Positions 1-5,477 of a stretch of DNA of 6,663 nt are shown here, piece after piece. Position 1 is the first letter of the stretch. The number at the start of each line of letters is the position of its first letter. The notes under the pieces are model-generated. The model saw only the letters and a program-made list of their open reading frames with translations, did no database searches and was not told the DNA's origin. Both the position numbers and the translations under genes were made by a program. This DNA is from Pseudomonadota bacterium. Lineage in GTDB: Bacteria > Pseudomonadota > Alphaproteobacteria > Rhodospirillales > Magnetospirillaceae. The stretch spans positions 1 to 6,663 of the forward strand of contig JAEZFE010000013.1 in assembly GCA_023437865.1 (NCBI GenBank), given 5' to 3'.

Positions 1-23
1 ATGTGGGGGAGTTCGTGGCATGA
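1..23 (+). CDS. possible C-terminal tail of an upstream gene (partial)
   Basis: Read in the frame starting at base 3, the left edge encodes VGEFVA and then a TGA stop at 21-23. That stop overlaps the ATG of the phzF-like gene (20-22) in an ATGA arrangement typical of translationally coupled operon genes. The next junction, between phzF and the glycosyltransferase, has a similar GTGA overlap, which makes an upstream partner plausible. Only six codons are visible, so product and even reality cannot be judged; the overlap could be chance. Confidence 0.35.
5..11 (+). promoter_or_regulatory. ribosome binding site of the phzF-like gene
   Basis: The purine run GGGGGAG lies 8 bases before the ATG at 20 and supports that start codon. 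If an upstream gene does end at base 23, this site would lie inside its last codons. Confidence 0.6.
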
Positions 24-802
24 GGGTTCCGTTTTGGCACGTGGATTCCTTCGCTGAAGCCGCTTTCGCCGGCAATCCCGCTGCCGTTCTAGTGTTCGAG
101 GCCTGGCCCGAGGATGCGCTGATGCAATCCATCGCTGCCGAGAACAACCTGTCCGAGACCGCTTTTCTGGTCAAAGAGCCGGAGGGCTGGCGGGTGCGCT
201 GGTTCACCCCCAAGGTCGAGGTGGATCTGTGCGGCCACGCCACCCTGGCCGCCGGCTGGGTGGTGCTCAACAAGGTGGAGCCCGCCGACAGCGTGATCTT
301 CGCGTCGCGCAGTGGCGCGCTGACCGTGACCCGCGACGGCGCGCGGCTGGTGCTGGACTTCCCCGCCAACAAGCCCAAGCCCACCATCTTCCCCGACGGT
401 ATCGAGCGCATCCTGATGAAGCCGGTGCGCGAGGTGCTGGCGACCCGCGACCATCTGCTGTGCATGCTGGATTCCGCCGATGCCGTGCGGACGCTGGTGC
501 CCGATATGGCCGGGCTGGCGGGCTTGGGTAAGTGGGGCATCATCGTCACTGCGCCGGGCGAGGGCGAAGTGGATTTCGTCTCGCGCTTCTTTGCCCCCAA
601 GAAGGGCATCGCCGAGGACCCGGTCACTGGCGCCGCCCATTGCGTGCTAACCCCGTTCTGGGCCAAGCGCCTGGGCAAACCGGTGATGACAGCGCGTCAA
701 TTGTCGGCGCGCGGCGGCACGCTCTATGTCGAGGATTGCGGCGAACGGGTGCGGATCGGCGGCAGCGTGGCCCCTTATGTGGAAGGCTGGGCCACCCTGT
801 GA
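20..802 (+). CDS. PhzF family isomerase-like protein
   Basis: This 260-residue protein belongs to the PhzF / YddE family, which has the diaminopimelate-epimerase fold and is named for the phenazine enzyme PhzF; most members have no known substrate. Visible family motifs are GNPAAV at residues 18-23, NLSETAF at 43-49 with the candidate general acid/base Glu46, VDLCGHAT at 68-75, and EDPVTGAAHC at 199-208. Together these match the catalytic pocket of PhzF (Glu, His and Asp: here Glu46, His73 and Asp200 by motif position). The length is normal for the short members and the protein looks cytosolic and complete. The ATG is backed by a good ribosome binding site. The stop overlaps the GTG start of the following glycosyltransferase. 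No other phenazine gene is present, so a phenazine role should not be assumed: the family is certain, the reaction unknown. Confidence 0.93.
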   Translation: MRVPFWHVDSFAEAAFAGNPAAVLVFEAWPEDALMQSIAAENNLSETAFLVKEPEGWRVRWFTPKVEVDLCGHATLAAGWVVLNKVEPADSVIFASRSGALTVTRDGARLVLDFPANKPKPTIFPDGIERILMKPVREVLATRDHLLCMLDSADAVRTLVPDMAGLAGLGKWGIIVTAPGEGEVDFVSRFFAPKKGIAEDPVTGAAHCVLTPFWAKRLGKPVMTARQLSARGGTLYVEDCGERVRIGGSVAPYVEGWATL

Positions 803-1533
803 AGGCCCAGGTCCTCAGCCTGGCGCGGCGGCCCGACCGGCTGAACCGTTTCATGGGCTGGAACCATGCCCACGGGCTGGACTTCACCATCATGCCGGCG
901 ATGGACGGGCGCACCCTGAACCGTGCCGATCTGGTGGCGCAAAACCTGCTGCACCCGGACCATGCCTTGTTCACCGACGGCGCCGTAGGGGCGGCGCTGT
1001 CTCATCGCGCCCAGTGGCAGGCCTGTATCGAGGAAGGCCTGCCGCGCCTGATCCTGGAAGACGATGCCTGCCTGCGCCACGGCTTCGCCGCCCACGCCCA
1101 AGGGGTGCTGGCGGCGTTGGGGCAGGCTGACATGGTGTTCCTGGGCTACAATACCGACGCGCCGCTGACCCTGTTGGTGGACGAGGGCATGTTCTCGGCC
1201 GTCTATTTCCACCTGCCAGCCAGGGATGCCGCCGCCTTCCAGCGCTACGCCCACCAGGCATGCGCGTTGCCCCGCCCCGGCCTGTTCACCGCCGCACTGG
1301 TGTGGGGCGCCCTGGCCTATGCAGTGACGCCCAAAGGCGCACGGCTGCTGCTGGAGCGGTGCTTTCCGTTGCGTGCGGTCGGGGTGCACATCCATGCCGA
1401 GAAGCGCGTGGTCCAGGCCAACGGCATTGACGGTCTGATGAACTGGGCCATTCAGCAGGGCGGCCTTCGGGCGCAGGTCTGTTATCCGCCCCTGGCCATC
1501 GGTCCTAATGACATGTCGGACGTTCAACCATAG
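799..1533 (+). CDS. glycosyltransferase family 25 (LPS biosynthesis type)
   Basis: This 244-residue protein resembles family 25 glycosyltransferases, which include the LOS/LPS galactosyltransferases of Gram-negative bacteria and act on the cytosolic face of the inner membrane. The N-terminus has the nucleotide-sugar fold start VLSLARRPDR (residues 5-14), followed by the signature GAVGAALSHRAQW (61-73) and ILEDDA (85-90), whose acidic triplet is the expected metal/sugar-nucleotide site. The later AYAVTPKGARLLL (173-185) matches the family's conserved G-Y-x-[IV]-[ST]-x-x-G-A block. No signal peptide or membrane segment is seen. The start chosen is GTG at 799: it gives the proper N-terminal strand, while the first in-frame ATG lies inside conserved sequence. 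It shares GTGA with the end of the phzF-like gene. GGAAGG at 781-786 is a rather distant ribosome binding site, so reinitiation after phzF is likely. Donor and acceptor cannot be told; no other surface-polysaccharide gene is in view. Confidence 0.85.
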   Translation: MKAQVLSLARRPDRLNRFMGWNHAHGLDFTIMPAMDGRTLNRADLVAQNLLHPDHALFTDGAVGAALSHRAQWQACIEEGLPRLILEDDACLRHGFAAHAQGVLAALGQADMVFLGYNTDAPLTLLVDEGMFSAVYFHLPARDAAAFQRYAHQACALPRPGLFTAALVWGALAYAVTPKGARLLLERCFPLRAVGVHIHAEKRVVQANGIDGLMNWAIQQGGLRAQVCYPPLAIGPNDMSDVQP

Positions 1534-1621
1534 CGAAGCGCGCTGTTTGCTGCCTTCTGGGGTAGTGGCAGACGTGCTTTGGTGGTATCGAAGGACGCCG
1601 AACTCAAGACGGGAGTGAAGG
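1534..1621 (+). other. short intergenic gap before the permease gene
   Basis: These 88 bases separate the glycosyltransferase stop from the permease start. A weak dyad pairs CTGCC (1550-1554) with GGCAG (1567-1571) over a 12-base loop, with no T run after it, so it is not a convincing terminator. No promoter with both boxes at proper spacing was found by eye. The permease may have its own promoter here or be read through from the upstream genes. Confidence 0.4.
1611..1615 (+). promoter_or_regulatory. ribosome binding site deciding the GTG start of the permease
   Basis: GGGAG lies 6 bases before the GTG at 1622. The first in-frame ATG (1658, residue 13) has no such site before it, so the GTG is preferred. 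Confidence 0.65.
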
Positions 1622-3496
1622 GTGGAACAGGCTGCCGCCATCGCCGCGACGCCGCAGATGTGGCTTACGCTGGGCCTCCTGGGCCTCGCCCTAGTGCTGT
1701 ACGTCAGTGAAAAACTGTCGGTCGAGGTGGTTTCGGTCGGCATGCTGTCGGTCATGATGCTGGCCTTCCATCTGATGCCGGTGGCGGGCGAGGGCGGCAA
1801 GAACCTGCTCAGTCCCGAGGTTTTGCTTGGCGGCTTCGGCAATCCGGCGTTGTTGACCGTTGCCGCGCTGCTGGTGGTGGCCGAGGCGTTGTCGCGTACC
1901 GGTGCGCTCGACCGTTTGGCCGATAAGGTGGGGCACCTCAAGCTTCCCAATTGGGGCGTGGTGTTGGCGGCGCTGGCGGTAATCACCCTGACCAGCGGCT
2001 TCATCAATGATACGCCGGTGGTGGTGATGTTCATGCCGGTCATGCAGGCGCTGGCCATGCGCGGCGGCATGTCACCCTCGCGCGTCATGATGCCGTTGTC
2101 CTTCGCCGCCATCCTGGGTGGCATGACCACGCTGATCGGGTCCTCCACCAACCTGTTGGTGTCGTCGGCCTTGATCGCCCAAGGCGGCAAGGGGCTGGGC
2201 TTCTTCGAGCAGACCCCCATGGGGGTCGCCATGGCGGTGGTCGGCTTTGCCTACGTAATCCTGGTGATGCCGCGGCTGCTGCCCAAGGGCGGACCGGGGC
2301 ATGCCGCCCAAGTGCTGACCCAGGGCAAGCAATTCGTGTCGCAATGCACGGTGTCCCCCGGTTCGCTCCTGGATGGCGAGGTTGCCGCCGCCGGCACCTT
2401 CCGCTCGTTGCCCGATATCACCGTCCACCTGATAGTGCGTGACGGCGATCCCATCTTCCCGCCCTATGACGACATCCGCCTGCTGGCCGGCGACGTGCTG
2501 ATGATCGCCGGCAGCCGCAAGGCGCTGGCTGACACCGCCGCGCGCTTCCCCGGCCTGCTGTCGCTGCCCGATGCCTCCGACGACGAGGCGGCGTTCGAGG
2601 AGGATCAGATCCGCCCGGCCCGCCCGCAGGACGGTTCCGCCGGGGAAAAGGTGCTGGTCGAGGCCATGATCCCGCCCACGTCGCACTTCACCGGCTTCTC
2701 GGTGGACCAATTGGGGCTCAACCGGCAGAACATCGTGGTGGTCGGCATCGAGCGCCGTGCCCGCATGATGCGCGGCCCCACTACCGATATCCGCCTGCAG
2801 GCTGGCGACGTGCTGCTGATCCTGGGTCACTGGCAAGACATCGACGAATTGCGGGCGGAACGCGACCTGGTAGTGGTCTCGGGCACCGCCGGCGCCCTGC
2901 CCAAGGTGCATCACGCCCGCACGGCGGCCGCCGTGTTCCTGGGCATGGTGGCGCTGTCGGCTTTCGGCATCCTGCCCATCGCCATCGCCGCATTGGGGGC
3001 TGCCACTCTGCTGGTGGCCCTGAACGCCCTCAGCCCGCGCCAGGCGATCCGCGCCATCGACCATAAGGTCGTGCTGCTGGTCGGCAACGCCCTGGCGCTG
3101 GGCGAGGCGCTGGACGCCACCGGGGGCGCCGCCTATCTGGCGCATCACATGCTGACCGCCCTCGGCGACGTGGGGCCTTGGGGCGCCCTGGTCGCCTTCT
3201 TCACCCTGGTGGCGCTGGTCACCAACGTGTTGTCCAACAATGCCTGCGCCGTGCTGTTCACCCCCATCGGGGTGGGCATGGCGAAACAACTGGGCCTCGA
3301 CCCCCACCTGTTCGCCATCGCCACCATCCTGGCGTCCAACATGTCCTTCGCCACCCCCATCGGCTACCAGACCAACCTGCTGGTGATGGGGCCGGGCCAT
3401 TACCGGTTTGTGGACTATGCCAAGGCTGGCCTGCCGCTGATGGTGCTGCTGTGGGTGGTGTTCGCGGTGGGGGTGAAGGTGATCTGGGGAATTTAG
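1622..3496 (+). CDS. SLC13-type permease with two TrkA_C (RCK_C) domains
   Basis: This 624-residue inner-membrane transporter has two hydrophobic halves around a cytosolic insert. The first half (about 13-220) carries NDTPVVVMFMP (129-139) and GSSTNLLVSS (173-182). The second half (about 433-622) carries VTNVLSNNACAVLFTPI (533-549) and ATPIGYQTNLLVMGPGHY (577-594). These paired hairpin motifs, with S-N/S-S-T-N type signatures, are the substrate and sodium sites of the divalent anion : Na+ symporter (SLC13/DASS) superfamily. The insert contains two TrkA_C-like units, about 240-316 and 344-420, each ending in a D-I-R-L-x-A-G-D-V-L block (residues 284-293 and 389-398). Such units usually bind ligands or regulate transport. 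Related permeases with this layout have been linked to sulfate uptake in algae and cyanobacteria, but sulfate, dicarboxylates and other anions all remain possible. The GTG start is set by the nearby ribosome binding site. The stop overlaps the stop of the opposing methyltransferase gene by 4 bases. Confidence 0.92.
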   Translation: MEQAAAIAATPQMWLTLGLLGLALVLYVSEKLSVEVVSVGMLSVMMLAFHLMPVAGEGGKNLLSPEVLLGGFGNPALLTVAALLVVAEALSRTGALDRLADKVGHLKLPNWGVVLAALAVITLTSGFINDTPVVVMFMPVMQALAMRGGMSPSRVMMPLSFAAILGGMTTLIGSSTNLLVSSALIAQGGKGLGFFEQTPMGVAMAVVGFAYVILVMPRLLPKGGPGHAAQVLTQGKQFVSQCTVSPGSLLDGEVAAAGTFRSLPDITVHLIVRDGDPIFPPYDDIRLLAGDVLMIAGSRKALADTAARFPGLLSLPDASDDEAAFEEDQIRPARPQDGSAGEKVLVEAMIPPTSHFTGFSVDQLGLNRQNIVVVGIERRARMMRGPTTDIRLQAGDVLLILGHWQDIDELRAERDLVVVSGTAGALPKVHHARTAAAVFLGMVALSAFGILPIAIAALGAATLLVALNALSPRQAIRAIDHKVVLLVGNALALGEALDATGGAAYLAHHMLTALGDVGPWGALVAFFTLVALVTNVLSNNACAVLFTPIGVGMAKQLGLDPHLFAIATILASNMSFATPIGYQTNLLVMGPGHYRFVDYAKAGLPLMVLLWVVFAVGVKVIWGI

Positions 3497-4605
3497 GGGC
3501 GCAGGACCAGCATCTTCCCGAAGGACGGCAGGTGGACGATCTCCTCGAGAGATACGCCGCCGCGCTTGAAGACGTCCTCCCATTCCGCCCGTGTCCGTTC
3601 ACGCCCGCTTGTGCCCATGAACATCTGCATGTCCATGGCGGCTGACGCCAAATCTGCCCGGAAATCGCGCACCACTGTCTCCAGCACCACGATGCGGGAT
3701 CCTGTGGTAGCGGCTGCTGCGGCCACGTTGCCTAAAGCCTTGGCGCACAGGTTGTCGTCGAAGCAGTGAAGGACAGCGCTCAGCAGGTAGAGGTCGCGGT
3801 TGCTCTCGGGGGAAGGTACCGAGGTGAAGACGTCGCCGGCTTCGAAGCGCATGCGGTCCAAGCAACTCGCTTCTTTGCACTCGGCCCAATGCGCCTTCGC
3901 GCCTTCGATCACCATGGGGCGATCCACGACGACGGCGCGCAGATGGGCATGCCGTTTCAGGATTGCCATGGACTTGGCGCCCTTGGAGCCGCCCACGTCG
4001 ATGATGCGCTCGAACGCGCTCCAGTCGAAGCTGGTGGCGAAGCTGTCCCCGGCCAGCGCCTCGACCTGATCCATGGCTTGCGCGAACAGGCGTTCAAAGT
4101 CGGGATCGGCGTCCATCCGGGCAAACAGATCCCCGCCATGCGTCAAGCGGAAGGGCATCTCGCCGGTGCGGATGCCTTGTTCCAGCGTTTCGAACCAGGG
4201 ACGGCTCATCTCCGGTGAGTTGTGCATCAGGATCATGGCGCGCACGTTGTCTCGCCGGTCGGTGCGCAGGCCACTCGACAGCCTGTTGTTGCGGTAGATG
4301 CCAGGTTTTGCCTCCTCGAATACGCCCAAGGCCGCCAGCATCCTGAGCAACCGCCGCAAGGCGTCCGCATCTGCGCCGACCTTGTCGGCCAATTGGGCCA
4401 CGCCCAGGCTGCCGCCGCCAAGTGCCGTGGCCAAATCCAGGCGCGTGGCGACGTACAGGGCGCGGGACTGCCAGAATGACGCGCCGATCTGCACCAGTCG
4501 GACCGGCGGCGGGAGGAGCTTGCCGGGGAGCCCCGCGAGCGCGTTGGAGAGGCCCACCGCAACATCGAACAGGCGGGCGGCAAGCCGGTGGCGTTGAAGG
4601 CTCAT
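3493..4605 (-). CDS. SAM-dependent O-methyltransferase (Methyltransf_2 type)
   Basis: This 370-residue protein has the two-part layout of the plant-type / polyketide O-methyltransferases. An N-terminal winged-helix dimerisation region (about 45-115, with QLADKVGADADALRRLLRML at 71-90) precedes a Rossmann SAM-binding domain (about 170-368). Motif I is IIDVGGSKG (201-209), followed by the acidic strand end VVVDRP (225-230), GDVF (257-260), and LYLLSAVLHCFDD (272-284). His280 there occupies the place of the catalytic base in families with the VLHDW motif. Methyl transfer to a hydroxyl group of a small, probably aromatic or isoprenoid molecule is the expected reaction; the substrate is unknown. 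ATG at 4605 is preceded by GGAGG 7 bases upstream and overlaps the TAA of the TetR gene by one base, so the two are one transcription and translation unit. A longer reading frame continues upstream to 5172, but that part is the TetR gene read out of frame. Motif I has Ser-Lys where Gly-Thr/Asn is usual, which may slightly alter SAM binding. Confidence 0.88.
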   Translation of the reverse strand: MSLQRHRLAARLFDVAVGLSNALAGLPGKLLPPPVRLVQIGASFWQSRALYVATRLDLATALGGGSLGVAQLADKVGADADALRRLLRMLAALGVFEEAKPGIYRNNRLSSGLRTDRRDNVRAMILMHNSPEMSRPWFETLEQGIRTGEMPFRLTHGGDLFARMDADPDFERLFAQAMDQVEALAGDSFATSFDWSAFERIIDVGGSKGAKSMAILKRHAHLRAVVVDRPMVIEGAKAHWAECKEASCLDRMRFEAGDVFTSVPSPESNRDLYLLSAVLHCFDDNLCAKALGNVAAAAATTGSRIVVLETVVRDFRADLASAAMDMQMFMGTSGRERTRAEWEDVFKRGGVSLEEIVHLPSFGKMLVLRP

Positions 4606-5237
4606 TACTTGGCCTCCCCCTCGGCGGCGGCTTGCCGCAGCCCAGAGGAGAGCAACTGGCCATTTAGGCGCGCCAATTCCTCGAAGAAGGCGGCGTCCAT
4701 GGGGCGCTCGATCTGTTCCTCGAAAATCTCCCGAAGCAGCAGCGGGGTCATGGCCAGACTCACAAAGGACATGCGCAGCACGTCGGGGTCGACCTCCGCC
4801 GGCACCGCGCCGCTTTGCTTCATGTCGCCCACGCGTTTCGCCCCGCGAGTGCGGCCACGTTCCAGCAGTTCCAGGATGAAGCGTCGTCCGGGGCCCTGCC
4901 TGAGCGCCAGTACCTTCAGGATCAGCCTCGGGAAGTCCGGGACATCCTGCATGACCCGGTAGTAGATGCGGAAATAGCCGGTGAAGCCGTCGGGCGAGGC
5001 CATCATGTCGCTGTCGAGGACCTCCAGCAGGGGAGCCAGCGTACGGCGGATCATTTCCTCGTACAGCCCTTCCTTGCTGCCGAAGTAATAGCGGATCATG
5101 GAGACGTTGGTATTTGCCTCCTGGGCGATACGCCGGGTGCTGACGTTGTGATAATCGTCGGCAAGGAAGCAATTTCGTGCCGCCAGCAGCAGCCGGTCGG
5201 GCACGGTGGCGCCCGGATCCGAGGGGATTGCGTCCAT
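4605..5237 (-). CDS. TetR family transcriptional regulator
   Basis: This 210-residue protein has the TetR-type N-terminal helix-turn-helix: LLLAARNCFLADDYHNVSTR leads into RRIAQEANTNVSMIRYYFGSKEGLYEEMI (about 35-63), with the hallmark Y-Y-F-x-S/G-K-x-x-L/G-L-Y ending. The remainder is a helical ligand-binding and dimerisation domain. The start at 5237 (ATG) is chosen because GGAG lies 8 bases upstream and because it gives the usual short lead before the first helix. A TTG at 5309 in the same frame would add 24 residues of non-family sequence (basic and proline-containing) and lacks support. The gene is read together with the methyltransferase (stop and start overlap in TAATG) and divergently from serC. 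By family habit it probably represses its own two-gene unit and is released by a small molecule, perhaps the substrate or product of the methyltransferase; this is inference. Conservation of C-terminal residues does not reveal the ligand. Confidence 0.92.
   Translation of the reverse strand: MDAIPSDPGATVPDRLLLAARNCFLADDYHNVSTRRIAQEANTNVSMIRYYFGSKEGLYEEMIRRTLAPLLEVLDSDMMASPDGFTGYFRIYYRVMQDVPDFPRLILKVLALRQGPGRRFILELLERGRTRGAKRVGDMKQSGAVPAEVDPDVLRMSFVSLAMTPLLLREIFEEQIERPMDAAFFEELARLNGQLLSSGLRQAAAEGEAK
4613..4617 (-). promoter_or_regulatory. ribosome binding site of the methyltransferase
   Basis: Read on the minus strand, GGAGG sits 7 bases before the ATG at 4605, within the last codons of the TetR gene. 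It is a strong site, so the methyltransferase can be translated well in its own right as well as by coupling through TAATG. Confidence 0.75.
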
Positions 5238-5245
5238 CGCTGGAA

Positions 5246-5249
5246 CTCC
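5246..5249 (-). promoter_or_regulatory. ribosome binding site deciding the TetR start
   Basis: On the minus strand GGAG lies 8 bases before the ATG at 5237. No comparable purine run precedes the TTG at 5309, so the shorter protein is favoured. Confidence 0.6.
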
Positions 5250-5305
5250 GGAATGAAACTGCGCGCTACGGTACGGTCGTCCACGGTCTGGAAACAGGTA
5301 TTTCG

Positions 5306-5331
5306 TCAATCAATCCGGCCTTGGTGATTGA
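5306..5331. promoter_or_regulatory. candidate operator palindrome for the TetR regulator
   Basis: The arms TCAATCA (5306-5312) and TGATTGA (5325-5331) form a perfect 7-base inverted repeat separated by 12 bases. At the exact centre is a self-complementary GGCC (5317-5320), so 18 of 26 positions are symmetric about one point. It lies about 70 bases upstream of the TetR ATG, in the divergent gap where autoregulatory TetR operators are usually found. The symmetry is seen directly; binding is inferred. A promoter could not be placed with confidence around it. Confidence 0.4.
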
Positions 5332-5336
5332 GAACC

Positions 5337-5366
5337 TGGGGGAATGCCGATGCCGGCACTCCCCCA
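5337..5366 (+). promoter_or_regulatory. strong 12-bp hairpin without a T run
   Basis: TGGGGGA (5337-5343) pairs with TCCCCCA (5360-5366). After one A/C mismatch (5344 and 5359), TGCCG (5345-5349) pairs with CGGCA (5354-5358) over the loop ATGC. The result is 12 base pairs in 30 bases. No T run follows on either strand, so it does not look like an intrinsic terminator. It may be a DNA palindrome bound by a regulator or, if serC transcription starts upstream of it, a structured part of that transcript. Confidence 0.45.
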
Positions 5367-5418
5367 TCCGTCCCCCCACCAAACGCCGCTTGCTCCCCCC
5401 ATCGGCCCTCTCTACACT

Positions 5419-5477
5419 CGCGCCCGGGCCACGGCCCCCCAACGGGTCGCGTCCCTTCTGCGAGGGAGGGTTTCCTT
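5419..5477 (+). promoter_or_regulatory. serC leader: two abutting hairpins, the last masking the ribosome binding site
   Basis: Hairpin 1 pairs CGCG and CCCG (5419-5426) with CGGG and CGCG (5443-5446 and 5448-5451), 8 base pairs with a single bulged T at 5447. Hairpin 2 begins at the very next base: TCCCTT (5452-5457) pairs with GAGGGA (5462-5467) over the tetraloop CTGC. GAGGGAGGG (5462-5470), the only good ribosome binding site for the ATG at 5478, is therefore largely within the second stem. This is the arrangement known for the serC RNA motif (serC leader) of alphaproteobacteria, whose final stem overlaps the ribosome binding site. The pairing is seen directly; membership in that RNA family rests on position, gene and layout and would need a covariance-model search to confirm. 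Its likely role is control of translation initiation of serC by a signal or protein not known to me. Confidence 0.6.

Noticed and set aside
20..802. Phenazine biosynthesis role for the PhzF-like gene
   Set aside because: No other phenazine gene is present, and most members of this family are not phenazine enzymes.
1550..1571. Weak dyad CTGCC / GGCAG after the glycosyltransferase gene
   Set aside because: Only 5 base pairs over a 12-base loop with no T run, too weak to call a terminator.
775..2232. Minus-strand open frame of 485 codons
   Set aside because: It runs across two real plus-strand genes and the gap between them and shows no recognisable domain; it is an effect of high GC content.
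2072..3583. Minus-strand open frame of 503 codons
   Set aside because: It is opposite the permease, is rich in His, Gln, Gly and Arg as expected for antisense of a GC-rich gene, and matches no family.
4606..5172. N-terminal extension of the methyltransferase frame
   Set aside because: This part is the TetR gene read out of frame; the ATG at 4605 has a strong ribosome binding site and the family's normal N-terminus.
5238..5309. Longer TetR protein from TTG at 5309
   Set aside because: The added 24 residues lack family similarity and no ribosome binding site precedes the TTG, whereas the ATG at 5237 has GGAG at 8 bases.
5390..5418. Possible serC promoter, TTGCTC, 17 bases, TACACT
   Set aside because: Spacing is ideal but the boxes match only 3 and 4 of 6 consensus bases, and a start about 7 bases later would cut into hairpin 1 of the leader; left unassigned.
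5328..5477. Upstream in-frame ATG at 5328 as serC start
   Set aside because: The extra 50 residues have no SerC similarity, cover the structured leader, and lack a ribosome binding site.
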